Source: Streptomyces sp. I6 (GTDB lineage Bacteria > Actinomycetota > Actinomycetes > Streptomycetales > Streptomycetaceae). From it: DNA of 64,000 nt. Shown here one piece after another: positions 1 to 9,643 of this stretch. Under the pieces are notes generated by a model. That model worked only from the letters and a program-made list of their open reading frames with translations. It was not told the origin of the DNA and ran no database searches. A program made the position numbers and the translations under genes. Within the stretch, counting starts at the first letter, position 1. Each line of letters begins with the position of its first letter. Where the stretch lies: contig RHDP01000001.1 of the NCBI GenBank assembly GCA_003725745.1, positions 2,633,501 through 2,697,500 on the forward strand, written 5' to 3'.

Positions 1-205
1 AGCCGGGTGCCCGGGGCGCACGTTGGGACTCCGCGGACGGCCGGAACGCTGGAACTCCACTGGACGGCCGAGGCGCGGGTACTGCACGTTCATGCCGTGC
101 TTCTCGCGTTTCCCGGAGCAGAAGGGCCGGTCCGCGACCATACGGCCGACAGGCAGGAGCGTGCCGTTCACGATCACGGTCACGATCACGGTCACGATCA
201 CTAAC
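1..205 (-). mobile_element. IS5-like transposase remnant, cut by the window edge
   Basis: Read leftward from about 205, the translation contains NGTLLPVGRMVADRPFCSGK followed by a HGMNVQ segment. I recognise this as the DDE-domain entry of IS5-family (DDE_Tnp_4) transposases, which usually read GTLLP..DR.AADRPFYSGKHKRHGMNVQ. After MNVQ the reading frame degrades. A neighbouring frame carries a weak match to the next motif (W-S-S-x-V-P), so the remnant seems frameshifted and decayed. A 12-bp direct repeat, acgatcacggtc, lies inside it at about 166-200. There is no upstream half and no start codon, and the rest would lie left of the window. Family assignment is from memory of the motif only. 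Confidence 0.5.
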
Positions 206-384
206 GCCGTCGTCGCCACGGCCCGCATCGTGTCGGGCAGGGTGGGCGCGAAGCCGGCCCAGAGTGAGACGGCCTCGGTGACCTACCGATCGGCGGTCGT
301 GACCCGGACACCGAACCCAGCCGCGAGCCGGGCACCCGCGTGTTCCACGCCTCAGGTGGGCGAGTGTGAGCAGGAGGCTGCGGC

Positions 385-986
385 ATGACTGAGCGCAAGG
401 TACGCCCGCTGCTGTTCCTGGACGTCGACGGGCCTCTCCTGCCGTTCGGCGACGGCACGCAGCACGAGCCGTCGGGCACCGCGACGGATTCACACCTGAC
501 GCGGCTCGATCCGCGCGTCGGGACTCGCCTGGCGGCACTGCCGTGCGAGCTGGTCTGGGCCACCACCTGGGAGGAAGAGGCTACACCGACATAGCACCGC
601 GACTCTGCCTGCCGCCCCTGCCGGTCGTGCACTGGCCGGAAACCTCCGACACGCATGAACGCGAGGACCAGTGGTTCGGGCTCCACTGGAAGACCCGAAC
701 CCTGGTGGCATGGGCGGACGGACGCCCGTTCGGCTGGGTCGACGACGAGATCACCGACGCCGATCGGGACTGGGTGTCCGTCCACCACCCCACCCCGGCC
801 CTCCTCCACCGCATCGTGTCGTCCCGCGGCCTCACCGACGACGACTTCACGGTCCTCGGTCAATGGCTACGGACCATGTGGGGCTCCCACGACGATCCAC
901 AGGAATCGACCGTCGCTCTTCTCCAGGTAGACGACCCGTCTACCAGGGGGTTCACCGTATTGCCCGCCCAACCACCGAGTCCTTGA
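385..986 (+). pseudogene. HAD-family hydrolase, frameshifted
   Basis: This would be a cytoplasmic haloacid-dehalogenase-type hydrolase of about 200 residues; the substrate is unknown. The N-terminus carries the phosphoryl-acceptor motif in RPLLFLDVDGPLLPFG (D-x-D). The second half, in another frame, has a matching HAD C-terminal segment (WTDADRDW-like: DDEITDADRDWV). The frame breaks at about 575-582: the first frame stops at a TAG, while restoring one base after GAGGCT continues into TDIAPRLCLPPLPVVHWP, which this family has at that place. ATG 385 follows an AGGAGG stretch (370-375). It is probably a sequencing error and not a true pseudogene, since nothing else looks decayed. Confidence 0.75.
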
Positions 987-1285
987 GGCAGGTTGGGAGA
1001 AGCTCAGTGCTTTCGCCCCCTGGGTAGGCTATCGGCGCGGTTGCAGCGGTGCTGCGCCCGCAGGGGGCGGCCGCCGAAGGGTCTGAGTCCCCCTGCCACC
1101 GACGCCGCCGTAGCGCACACCGTCGCCGGGATGCCGCCCGCCCCTGAGTGGCAGCACGGCCGAAGAGCGCGCACGGCCCGGGACGGCGGACCGCCGCGAC
1201 GGCGAAAAGATCAACCGGGTCCTTCGTTTGGGACCGTCCGGAGCGGCAATGTTCGGGTTGTGGGGGTCCCGGCTTGGAGGACCAA

Positions 1286-1441
1286 ATGATCATCCTCGGA
1301 CTTATCCTTCTGATCATCGGACTGGTCACCGGCATCGGCGTCCTGTGGACCATAGGCATCATCCTGCTCGCGGTCGGAGCGCTGCTCTGGGTGCTCGGGG
1401 CGATGGGCCACGCGGTCGGCGGCCGGCGCCACTTCTACTGA
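1286..1441 (+). CDS. Small membrane protein, DUF6131-like
   Basis: This 51-residue protein is almost entirely two hydrophobic segments (residues 2-20 and 22-40) joined by a short turn, and ends in a small basic tail (GGRRHFY). It therefore should sit in the cytoplasmic membrane as a helical hairpin. The sequence resembles the small DUF6131 family common in actinomycetes, whose function is unknown. The start was chosen at ATG 1286 because GGAGG (1276-1280) lies five bases upstream; longer readings in the same frame add only low-complexity residues. No neighbour suggests a role. Confidence 0.7.
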   Translation: MIILGLILLIIGLVTGIGVLWTIGIILLAVGALLWVLGAMGHAVGGRRHFY

Positions 1442-1582
1442 CCCGGCACGACGTGCGGTGACCGGGCGGCACCCGTACCGGCCCGGCACACTCTCCGCCG
1501 GCCCGGCGCCGCTGCCTCCGGTGACCGGCGTCCCCTCCCACCCCGGAGCGAATCGCGCGGACGCGCCCCGCAGGCCGCGCCG

Positions 1583-2247
1583 CTAACGCCCCGCCGTGAG
1601 CGCGGCGACGGCGTCCGCGGTCCAGTGGCCCGCGGCGCCCGGACAGGCCGCGAGATAGGCGGCGATTCCGGACGCCGGCCAGGCGCCGGCGTCCAGCAGT
1701 CCGGCGACGAGATGGCGCAGATAGGCGGCGGACGGCCGGGTCCACTCCACGTCGTCGAGCGACCAGGGGGCCGTGAAGGTCAGCACGGGCACACCGTCCA
1801 GGACTCCCGGGCAGACGAGTGTCTCGTACCTGCCGCTGCCGAGTTCCGCTCTCCCGCGGGTCAGGGCCTCCGAGAGGTCCAGGTCGGCCCCCGGGTCTCG
1901 GTACATCTCCTGGGCCACGATGTCCGAGAACTGCGCGGCGGTCACCAGATGCGCGCGGGCCAGGACCGTACCGGCCGCGGCGGGATCGTAGAACGCCCGG
2001 CCTCCGCGCCACACCGGTGAGTGCGTGGCGAAGTACAGCGCGCCCGGCATGTCGACCGGCACGGACGCCGCGGGCGGGCGGGGTCGCGGCAGCCCGGGTA
2101 GGTCCGGGCCGCGCCGCGCGGGCGGCCGCCGGTGAGGTAGTGCGACAGCCGCTCCAGATGCGTGTTGGAGCCGTAGGCCGCGTACCAGACCGTGTCCGGT
2201 CCGGCGGATGGTGCCGCGGTGGTGTCGATGGTGCGCGCGCGCTTCAT
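1583..2247 (-). pseudogene. Gamma-glutamylcyclotransferase-like protein, frameshifted
   Basis: Restored by one base, this is a protein of about 221 residues. The N-terminal part has WYAAYGSNTHLERL, the YGSN glycine-rich loop that binds the gamma-glutamyl group in the GGCT fold. After YPGCRDP the frame changes, and the product continues as VDMPGALYFATHSPVW and FYDPAAAGTVLARAHLV, the usual middle of this Streptomyces family. The break lies at about 2075-2090, inside a run of CG-rich triplets. Homologues are sometimes labelled histone deacetylase in databases, which the sequence does not support. Start at ATG 2247; the natural substrate is unknown. Confidence 0.65.
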
Positions 2248-2495
2248 GGACCTTGCCCTACCCGCTTCGGGGACGGTCCGGCCGCTGCTCGGATCCGGCG
2301 GCGGGTCGGGCCACCCGCCTCTGCCCGGCCGCGGGCCGGGCCCCTCCACTCCGCCCGGCCGGCCGGCCGCGGACCGCGTTCGCCGACGGCACAGTCCGGT
2401 AACGCTCGTCAACCGCATCACTACTGTCACGTAGAGTGCCACACATATTTTCGAACATGTTCAAGGCCATGGGGAACCCGGGGAGGGACTGCGGC

Positions 2496-4122
2496 ATGCG
2501 CAGTGGAGCCAAGATCGCCGTCGTGGGCGGTGTGTTCGTACTGTTCGCGGGCGGTGTGGGGTACGGCGCCCACAGCGCCCTGGGGGTGGTGACGGCGGTG
2601 GTACGGAGTCGAAGCCCGCTGCCGTCACGAAGAGATCGGGGCCGCCGAGCGCCGAGGAGATCCGCACGACCGCGGACGGCTTCCTCGCCGCCTGGGCGTC
2701 CGGGGAGTCGGCGCGGGCCGCGCAGTTCACCAACAACGCCGCCGAGGCGGAGCCCCTGCTCAGCTCCTTCCGCGACGGTGCCCGCGTCAGCGGCGTGACG
2801 ATGAAGCAGGGGAAGCCGGTCGGGCCGAAGGTGCCGTTCACCGTCAGCGCCACGGTCTCGTACGAAGGCGCGAGCAAGCCCTGGACGTACGCTTCCGAAC
2901 TCACGGTCGTCCGCGGTCTGACCACCGGCCGTCCGCTCGTCGACTGGGCCCCGTCCGTCGTCCACCCGCAGCTCGACAAGGGGGCGCGGCTGAAGACGGG
3001 GCCCGCGGCCGAGCCGCCGATCAGGGCCATCGACCGCAGGGGCAGGGAACTGACGAAGGAGAAGTACCCCTCGCTCGGTCCGGTGCTCGACCAACTACGG
3101 CAGAGGTACGGGGACGAGGCGGGCGGCAAGCCGGGGGTGGAACTGGTCATCAGCCGGCCGGACAGCGCCGACAGCGCCGACAGCACGGTGCTGACGCTGG
3201 CCGAGGGCGAGCCGGGTGAGCTGCCGACGACACTCGACGCGGACGTCCAGGCGGCGGCCGAGCAGGCCGTGAAGCGTCACAGCGAGGCGTCGGTCGTCGC
3301 GATCAAGCCGAGCACGGGAGAGATCCGCGCCGTGGCCAACAACCGCGAGGACGGCTTCAACGCGGCGCTCGGAGGACAGCAGGCGCCCGGTTCGACAATG
3401 AAGATCGTGACTGCCGCGCTGCTGCTGGACAAGGGGCTGGTCGCCGCCGACCGGAAGGCGGAGTGCCCGAAGAACGCGATGTACCAGGGGCGGACCTTCC
3501 ACAACCTGGACCACTTCGACATCCCGACGGTACGTTCACCCGGAGCTTCGCGCGCTCCTGCAACACCGCCTTCATCAAGCTGATCGACGACGTGGGCGAC
3601 GACGCGGCGCTGTCGAGGATCGCGCGCGACACCTTCGGCATCGGGCTGGACTGGAGCACGGGGGTGCCGACCTTCGACGGGTCGGTGCCGGAGGGCAGCG
3701 GAGGGGAGGCGGCCGCGCAGTACATCGGCCAGGGCACGATCCAGATGAACGCGCTGACCGTCGCCTCCCTGACCGCCACGGCCAAGAACGGCGGCTTCCG
3801 GCAGCCGGTCATCGTGCCTCGCTCGCTGGACGGCCGTGAACTGGCAACCGCGAACCGGCAGTTGTCGGGATCGGTGTGGCGGCAGCTGCGGGACATGATG
3901 CGGGCCACCGCCCAGTGGGGCTCGGGCGCGGAGTCGATGGCCGGTGTGCCCGGCGACAAGGGCGCCAAGACGGGGTCCGCGGAGGTGGACGGGCAGGCCA
4001 CGTCGAACAGCTGGTTCGCCGGGTTCGCCGGGGACCTGGCGGCGGCCGCGGTGGTACAGGCGGGCGGACACGGCGGTGACGCGGCCGGGCCGCTGGTGGC
4101 GTCGGTCCTCAAGGCCGGCTGA
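2496..4122 (+). pseudogene. Penicillin-binding protein transpeptidase (PBP2/MecA type), two frameshifts
   Basis: This class B penicillin-binding protein of about 542 residues (after restoring two bases) cross-links peptidoglycan outside the membrane. Residues 5-25 form the membrane anchor (IAVVGGVFVLFAGGVGYGA). An NTF2-like MecA-type N-domain follows (FLAAWASGESARAAQFTNNA). The transpeptidase domain has all three active-site motifs: STMK (SxxK), SCN (SxN) and KTGSAE (KTG). The frame breaks at about 2585 and again at about 3529, where CCGACGGTACG should read CCGGACGGTACG to give DGTFTRSFARSCN. ATG 2496 has GGGAGGG at 2481-2487. All catalytic residues are intact, so the gene is probably functional in the living strain. 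Confidence 0.85.
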
Positions 4123-4129
4123 CGCCGAC

Positions 4130-4360
4130 GGCGGAGGCGGGAACGGGAGCGGGGGCAGGAGCGGGGCAGGGCTACCCGCACCGAACCGGGAAAGGACCTG
4201 TGCCGAACCGGGGCCGGGGCGGGAGCCGCTCCGAACCGGGGCAGACCCGCGCGGAACCGGAACCGGAGCCGGGCCGAGGCCGGGACCGGGGCGGGGGCGG
4301 GACCGGGGCGGGGGCGGGGGCGGGGCGGGGGCGGGGGCGGGTACCCGCGTGGAGCCTGCC
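4130..4360. repeat. GC-only low-complexity tract between PBP and ybaK-like gene
   Basis: The roughly 485-bp gap between 4122 and 4608 holds degenerate repeats of ggaaccgg/ggagccgg and then (ggggcg)n from about 4285 to 4345. Open frames here are only a product of base composition. I see no gene, promoter or RNA in it. Confidence 0.6.
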
Positions 4361-4607
4361 GCCCGGCGAAGGCGATCGGCCCGGCGCCCCGCGCGGGCAA
4401 CCGCCCACCCGGTGCGGGCAACCGGGCGGGGCCCGCACCGGTACCGCGCCAGCCCGCGCGGGCAACCGCCCACCCGGTGACGGCGATCAGGCCCGCCGCC
4501 TTCCCCGTACGCGGATCGCTCCCGCCGCGACCCCCGCCCCACACGGGCGTACCGCTGGCCGAAACCGTGTCGCGTGACCGGTACGGCCACCGCTAGCGTT
4601 ACCGCCC

Positions 4608-5138
4608 ATGAGCACCGCCGAGTCCCCCGCCCACCCCCGTTTCGCCGAGGCCCTGCGCGCGCTCGGCCTCGACGTCGAGGTACGCCGCTTCCCGGACGCC
4701 ACGAGGACGGCCGCCCAGGCCGCGGACGCGATCGGCTGCGATGTGGCCGAGATCGTCAAGTCGCTGGTGTTCATCGCCCGGGGGATCCCGGGGGCGGAGG
4801 GCGCGGAGCAAGGCACGGAGGAGGGCGAGCCGGTGCTGGTGCTGATGGACGGCTCGTCGCGCGTCGACGTGGAGCTGGTGCGGCGGGAGCTGGGCGCCGC
4901 GGCTGTCCGGCGGGCCGACGCGGACCTGGTACGGGAGACGACCGGCTACGCGATCGGCGGTGTGCCGCCCTTCGGGCACCGTACGGCGACCCGGGTGCTC
5001 GCCGACCGGGGTCTGCTCGGCCACGCCGTGGTGTGGGCGGCGGCCGGTACCCCGCACACCGTGTTCCCGCTCGACCCCGCGTCCGTGATCGCACACGCGG
5101 GCGCGAAGCTGGTGGACGTGCGCGAGCGCACGGCGTGA
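4608..5138 (+). CDS. YbaK/EbsC-family aminoacyl-tRNA deacylase
   Basis: This 176-residue cytoplasmic protein belongs to the YbaK/ProX editing-domain family, which hydrolyses mischarged tRNAs such as Cys-tRNA(Pro). Typical features are AQAADAIGCDVAEIVKSLVF near the N-terminus, holding the conserved lysine of VKSLVF, a central GSSRVDVELVRRELG, and YAIGGVPPFGH, the GxxPxG(H) loop that shapes the editing pocket. Length is normal for a free-standing deacylase. A short acidic insertion around residues 63-72 (EGAEQGTEEGE) is loose. Start ATG 4608 leads directly into the domain. It is monocistronic, lying between low-complexity spacers. Confidence 0.85.
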   Translation: MSTAESPAHPRFAEALRALGLDVEVRRFPDATRTAAQAADAIGCDVAEIVKSLVFIARGIPGAEGAEQGTEEGEPVLVLMDGSSRVDVELVRRELGAAAVRRADADLVRETTGYAIGGVPPFGHRTATRVLADRGLLGHAVVWAAAGTPHTVFPLDPASVIAHAGAKLVDVRERTA

Positions 5139-5298
5139 CGGTCAGCGCTCGCGGCGGCGGTCCCCGCCGCGGCCGTGACGCACGCCGGCTCCCCGATGCT
5201 CCGCCCCCGTCCCGCGCCGCCCCTTCCCGTCCCACGCGGTACCTTCCCGTCCCGCCCCTTCCCGCCCGGGGACCGGCGCGCCGTCCCCCTCGGTACAC

Positions 5299-5343
5299 CG
5301 CGTGATGAGAGGCCGCGTGGTGAGACGCCGCGTGGTGAGAGGC
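5299..5343. repeat. 15-bp tandem repeat, 3 copies
   Basis: Three near-perfect copies of cgcgtggtgagaggc lie directly downstream of the serine hydrolase gene that ends at 5356. This is one of several short GC-rich minisatellites in the spacers of this window. Confidence 0.7.
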
Positions 5344-5355
5344 CGCACGGCCCGG

Positions 5356-6522
5356 TCACGTCGCCGAGCGGACCGCCCTGACCAGAGCCTGCGCCCGGGG
5401 GTCGGCCGTGACGCCCCTGCGCATGCCGTTGGTGACATAGCCCACGGCGACACCGGACTCCGGGTCGGCGAAGGCGAGCGAACCGCCGCGGCCCGGGTGG
5501 CCGAAGGAACCGGGGCCCAGCAGCGGGCAGGCCGGGCCGTGGAGCAGGTAGCCGAGGCCGAAGCGGGTGCCGACGACGAGGACGCGGTCGGGGCCGGTGG
5601 ACTCCTCGGTGCGGGCGAGGGTCAGCGTGGCGGGGGCGAAGAGCCGGTGGCCGTCGACCGGTCCGATCGTCGCCGCGTAGAAGCGGGCCAGCGCGCGGGC
5701 GGTGGAGACGCCGCCCGAAGCCGGGAGTTCCGCGGAGCGGTAGCCGGGGTCGTTCTCGTCGGGCATCGGATCGATCGCGCCGAAGGCCCGGCGGGTGAGG
5801 GAGTCCGGGTCGCGGTAGGCCTCGGCGACGGAACGCTTGGGACGCAGTTTCAGGCCGCCGCCGGACGCCGTGGGCGGTTCCTCGATCCGGCCGATCCTGC
5901 CGATGCGGTGGGCCTCGTCGCCGGGGGCCCCGATCCAGAAGTCCAGGCCGAGCGGGCGGGCTATCTCCTCGGCGGTCCAGCGGCCGATGGTGCGTCCGGT
6001 GACCCTGCGGACGAGTTCCGCCAGCAGCCAGCTGTAGGTCTGGGCGTGGTAGCCGTGATCGGTGCCGGGCTCCCAGGCGGGTGCCTGGGCGGCGACGGCG
6101 CGCGCCCCGGTCGTGCCGTCGGCGGCCTCCGCCGGGGTGAGCGGCCGGTCGAGCGCGGGCACTCCGGCCCGGTGCGACAGCAGATGCCGTACCAGCGCCC
6201 GTTCCTTGCCCGCGGCCTTGAACTCCGGCCAGTACGTGCCGACGGGCGCGTCCAGGTCGAGCTGCCCGCGCTGGTGCAGCAGCAGCGGCACGGCGGCGGC
6301 GACGCCCTTGGTGGCCGAGCGCACGACCTGCGCGGTGTCCACGGCCCACGGCTCGGTGCCGTCCACGTCCCGGGTGCCGCCCCAGAGATCGACGACCTTC
6401 ACTCCGTCCCGGTAGACGGCGACGGCGGCGCCGCGCTCCCCGCGCGCCTCGAAGTTGCGTACGAACGCGTCCCGGACGGGCTCGAAGCCTTCCGCGACCG
6501 TGCCCCGGACGTCCACGTCCAC
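5356..6522 (-). CDS. Serine hydrolase, beta-lactamase/EstB-like family
   Basis: This 388-residue enzyme belongs to the class C beta-lactamase-related esterase family (Pfam Beta-lactamase). The nucleophile motif SATK (Ser69, Lys72) sits in VRSATKGVAAAVPLLL. The second active-site tyrosine is most likely in GYHAQTYSW, which replaces the YxN box as in EstB-type carboxylesterases. The C-terminus has FGHPGRGGSLAFADPE, the HxG-like third motif. No signal peptide is visible, so it is probably cytoplasmic, and an esterase or peptidase role is more likely than antibiotic resistance. The start ATG 6522 follows a GGGAGG-like site (GGAGGGGTGAC). Confidence 0.85.
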   Translation of the reverse strand: MDVDVRGTVAEGFEPVRDAFVRNFEARGERGAAVAVYRDGVKVVDLWGGTRDVDGTEPWAVDTAQVVRSATKGVAAAVPLLLHQRGQLDLDAPVGTYWPEFKAAGKERALVRHLLSHRAGVPALDRPLTPAEAADGTTGARAVAAQAPAWEPGTDHGYHAQTYSWLLAELVRRVTGRTIGRWTAEEIARPLGLDFWIGAPGDEAHRIGRIGRIEEPPTASGGGLKLRPKRSVAEAYRDPDSLTRRAFGAIDPMPDENDPGYRSAELPASGGVSTARALARFYAATIGPVDGHRLFAPATLTLARTEESTGPDRVLVVGTRFGLGYLLHGPACPLLGPGSFGHPGRGGSLAFADPESGVAVGYVTNGMRRGVTADPRAQALVRAVRSAT

Positions 6523-6789
6523 GTCACCCCTCCCTGCCGTTCCGCCCTGCCCCTCGCCCCATCATGGTGCAACGTGCCGGGGGGTGAGGGGATTCCGGGT
6601 CGTCACCGGCGGAGCCGGGCCGTCCCCGGGCCGGTCGCGGAACCGCGCGGAGCCGGCGGAGGTTCGCCGGTGTCACCGGGTTGCCGCCGGGTGCCGCGGG
6701 TGGGCGGGATCGCGCGATCCCCGGAGCGGACGGTGTGCCGCGGCCGCGGCGTGCCGGATGCGGGCGAGGCACGGCCGGGAGCCCGGCAG

Positions 6790-6975
6790 CAGCTTCACGC
6801 CCGCCGTCCGGCCCATGCGCCCGCCGATCCGGCCCATGCGCCCGTAGTTCCGCCACGCGCCCGTCGTCCCGCTCACGCGCCGGTCGCACCGTGCACGCGC
6901 CCGCGCAGGGGCTTCGTGCCCGTCCGCACGCTCACGCGCCGGTCGTTCCCTTCACGCGCCCGTCGTCACGGCGCG
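6790..6975. repeat. Degenerate (cacgcgcccgtcgt)n spacer
   Basis: The 430-bp gap 6523-6951 contains no convincing gene. Its second half is made of loosely repeated units of about 20-24 bp built on CGCGCCCGTCGT / CGCGCCGGTCG. The repeat runs a few codons into the end of the ABC ATPase gene. Confidence 0.5.
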
Positions 6976-7728
6976 CGGATCGAAGCCGAACGGCAGTTCC
7001 AGCCGGTGTGCGCGCATGAGTTCGGGGTCGGCCAGCAGGTCCTGCGTACGCCCGTCGGCGGCGATGACACCCTCGCTGAGGATCACCGAGCGCGGGCAGA
7101 GTTCCAGCGCGTACGGCAGGTCGTGCGTGACCATCAGGACCGTGACGTCCAGCGAGCGCAGGATGTCGGCGAGTTCGCGCCGGGAGGCCGGGTCCAGGTT
7201 GGACGAGGGCTCGTCGAGGACGACGATCTCCGGCTCCATGGCGAGGACGGTGGCGACCGCCACCCGGCGCCGCTGGCCGAAGGACAGGTGGTGCGGCGGC
7301 CGGTCCCGGTACGCCGTCATCCCGACCCGGTCGAGCGCCGTGCGGACCCGCCTCTCCAGGTCCTGGCCGCGCAGGCCGGCCGCCGCCGGGCCGAAGGCGA
7401 CGTCCTCGCGCACGGTCGGCATGAACAACTGGTCGTCCGGGTCCTGGAAGACGATGCCGACCCTGCGCCGGACCTCCGCCATGTGCTGCCTGCCGACCGG
7501 CAGCCCGGCGACGGCGACCGAGCCGGCGCCGCCGCCGAGGATGCCGTTGAGGTGGAGGACGAGGGTGGTCTTCCCGGCGCCGTTGGGGCCGAGCAGGGCG
7601 ACCCGTTCACCGCGTCCGACGGTCAGGTCGACCCCGAAGAGGGCCTGGTGGCCGTCGGGGTACGCGTACGCCAGCCCGCGTACGTCGAGCGACGGCGGGA
7701 CGGCGGCCGCCGGAGGGTGCGAGGTCAT
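6952..7728 (-). CDS. nikO: ECF transporter ATPase (NikO/CbiO type)
   Basis: This 258-residue ABC ATPase energises metal uptake by an energy-coupling-factor importer. It has Walker A GPNGAGKTT, Q-loop FQDPDDQL, signature LSFGQRRR, Walker B IVVLDEPSS and switch histidine THDLP. The start MTSHPP at 7728 overlaps the stop of the upstream membrane-component gene by four bases (ATGA), so the two are translationally coupled. Longer readings in this frame belong to the opposite reading of nikQ. It is the last gene of the nikMN-nikQ-nikO operon. Nickel is preferred over cobalt because of the Nur box upstream of the operon, not because of the ATPase itself. Confidence 0.88.
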   Translation of the reverse strand: MTSHPPAAAVPPSLDVRGLAYAYPDGHQALFGVDLTVGRGERVALLGPNGAGKTTLVLHLNGILGGGAGSVAVAGLPVGRQHMAEVRRRVGIVFQDPDDQLFMPTVREDVAFGPAAAGLRGQDLERRVRTALDRVGMTAYRDRPPHHLSFGQRRRVAVATVLAMEPEIVVLDEPSSNLDPASRRELADILRSLDVTVLMVTHDLPYALELCPRSVILSEGVIAADGRTQDLLADPELMRAHRLELPFGFDPRAVTTGA

Positions 7729-8486
7729 AGGGTCCAGCCAAGCAGACAGACGGCGAGTGCCGAGAACGGGAGTGCGGCGGCGTACGCCCACTGGGCGCGG
7801 GACGCGACCACCTCGTCGATGACGGGCATGGTGCCGGTGTAGCCGCGGCTGACCATCGCCAGGTGCACCCGCGCGCCGCGTTCGTAGGAGCGGATGAACA
7901 GCGCGCCCGCGGACTTCGCGAGCACGCCCCAGTGGCGCACCCCCCGGGCCTCGAACCCGCGTGAGCGCCGGGCGATGGACATCCGCCGCATCTCGTCGGC
8001 GATGACATCGCCGTAGCGGACCATGAAGGAGGCGATCTGCACCATCAGCGGCGGCAGCCGCAGCCGCTGGAGTCCGAGCAGCAGGGAGCGCAGCTCGGTG
8101 GTCGATGCGAGGAGGACGGAGGTGGCGACCCCCAGCGTCCCCTTGGCGAGGATGTTCCAGGCGCCCCACAGTCCCGGCACGGACAGCGAGACCCCGAGCC
8201 ACTCGGTGCGCTCGCCCGGCACCAGGAAGGGCATCAGCAGCGCGAAGGCGACGAACGGGACCTCGATCAGCATCCGGCGCAGCACGAAGCCCGCCGGGAC
8301 ACGGGCCGCCGCGGCGACGGCGGCCAGCAGCAGTGCGTACAGGCCGAAGGCCCAGACCGCCTCGCGCGGGGTGGAGACCACGACCAGCACGAAGCACAGG
8401 GCCGCGGCGATCTTGCAGTGCGGCGGCAGCAGATGGACCGGCGAATGCCCGTGCCGGTACAGCTTGTGCGCGTGCCCGGTGCTCAT
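7725..8486 (-). CDS. nikQ: ECF transporter transmembrane component (NikQ/CbiQ type)
   Basis: This 253-residue integral membrane T-component has about five or six hydrophobic segments (for example IAAALCFVLVVVS and AWAFGLYALLLAAVAAA). It carries the cytoplasmic coupling motif ARRSRGFEARG, typical of CbiQ/EcfT, which docks onto the ATPase. ATG 8486 starts MSTGHAHKLYRHG, and its N-terminal histidines are common in this family. The gene lies between the substrate-binding component (stop at 8501, 14 bp upstream) and the ATPase (4-bp overlap), which fixes it as the middle gene of the operon. Confidence 0.88.
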   Translation of the reverse strand: MSTGHAHKLYRHGHSPVHLLPPHCKIAAALCFVLVVVSTPREAVWAFGLYALLLAAVAAAARVPAGFVLRRMLIEVPFVAFALLMPFLVPGERTEWLGVSLSVPGLWGAWNILAKGTLGVATSVLLASTTELRSLLLGLQRLRLPPLMVQIASFMVRYGDVIADEMRRMSIARRSRGFEARGVRHWGVLAKSAGALFIRSYERGARVHLAMVSRGYTGTMPVIDEVVASRAQWAYAAALPFSALAVCLLGWTL

Positions 8487-8500
8487 TCCGGCTCCGCTCC

Positions 8501-9577
8501 TCAGGCCCGCACGGATTCCTTGCCGGCCTCGGTGGTGTCGAGGCGGCGCCGGCGGACCACGAGGAAGACGCCGGTGCCCACCGCCAGCGTCGCGCCGACG
8601 CCGACGGCTCCCGCGAGGCCGCCCGAGACCCGGGCGTTGTCGAATCCCCTGATGCCGTAGTCGGCGAGCGGGGAGTCGGCGGCGGCGTGGTCCTCCACCT
8701 TGGTGTCGATGCCCTTGTCGGCCGCGACCCTCTCGAGACCGTCGGGGTCGGCGGAGGCGTAGAAGGAGACGAAGCCGGCCAGGACCAGGGAGATCACCAG
8801 ACCGGCGAGCAGCACCGGACGCGGGGAGGCGGCGGGCGTGGGCGGGGTGTCGGGCGAGGCGTCGACCAGTTCGCCGTCCACACGAAGTTTGAGGGGCGCG
8901 GACAGCCCGCGAGCACCGTGGACGAGGTCGGGCCGCACGGCGAGGACGGTGCCGACGGTCAGCGCCGTGATCACGGCCTCGCCGACGCCGATGAGGATGT
9001 GGACGCCGGTCATCGCGCCCAGGACCGTGCCGACGGGCACATCGGTGGTGCCGCCGATCGCGTAGAGGAGCGTGAAGGCGATCGCGGACGCCGGCACGGA
9101 GACCAGGGCCGCGAGGAAGGTGGCGACCGTCACCGACCTGCGCTTGCGGGGCAGTACCCGTACCAGGGCGCGGAACAGGGTGTAGGCGACGACGGTGGTG
9201 ACCACGCCCATGACCAGGATGTTGACGCCGAGCGCGGTGAGACCGCCGTCGGCGAAGAGGACGGCCTGGAGCAGCAGGACCACGGATATGCACAGCACCC
9301 CCGTGTACGGCCCGACGAGGATCGCCGCCAGCGCCCCGCCCAGTAGATGGCCGCTGGTCCCGGCCGCCACGGGGAAGTTGAGCATCTGGACGGCGAAGAT
9401 GAACGCGGCGACGAGTCCCGCGAGCGGCGCGGTCCGCTCTCCCCCGTAGCCTCCGACGTGGGTGGTGCCGCCGAGTTCCCGCCGGGCACCGCGCAGGCTC
9501 ACGGCGACGGCAGCGGCGGCGGCGACCCCGGCCGCGGCGGAGACGGGAAGGTCGATGAATCCGTCGGGGACATGCAT
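8501..9577 (-). CDS. nikM: Fused ECF substrate-binding component NikM(CbiM)-PDGLE/NikN
   Basis: This 358-residue membrane protein is the metal-binding S-component. It begins MHVPDGFID: in CbiM/NikM the amino group and His2 of this conserved MHxxDG start bind Ni2+ or Co2+, so the ATG at 9577 is certain. About residues 1-230 form the multi-helix CbiM domain. After a soluble linker, residues 250-350 form a two-helix module with DPDGLERVAADKG, the PDGLE domain that replaces a separate NikN/CbiN. The fusion means no extra small subunit is needed. It is the first gene of the operon; a Nur-type box lies 67 bp upstream of its start. Confidence 0.9.
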   Translation of the reverse strand: MHVPDGFIDLPVSAAAGVAAAAAVAVSLRGARRELGGTTHVGGYGGERTAPLAGLVAAFIFAVQMLNFPVAAGTSGHLLGGALAAILVGPYTGVLCISVVLLLQAVLFADGGLTALGVNILVMGVVTTVVAYTLFRALVRVLPRKRRSVTVATFLAALVSVPASAIAFTLLYAIGGTTDVPVGTVLGAMTGVHILIGVGEAVITALTVGTVLAVRPDLVHGARGLSAPLKLRVDGELVDASPDTPPTPAASPRPVLLAGLVISLVLAGFVSFYASADPDGLERVAADKGIDTKVEDHAAADSPLADYGIRGFDNARVSGGLAGAVGVGATLAVGTGVFLVVRRRRLDTTEAGKESVRA

Positions 9578-9643
9578 GGCGGGCTCCGCTTCCGGTACAG
9601 GCCGCGTCGGCCCGGCTGGTCGACCGTCCGATGATGCGCCATG

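Noticed and set aside
4200-4577. Open frames in the GC-only tract after the PBP gene
   Set aside because: The sequence is a (ggggcg) and ggaaccgg repeat; the translations are Gly/Arg/Pro only.
5302-7842. An 846-codon open frame on the plus strand
   Set aside because: It lies antisense to the serine hydrolase and ABC ATPase genes. The translation is Arg/Gly/Ala/Val-rich with no family pattern; long antisense frames are normal at this GC content.
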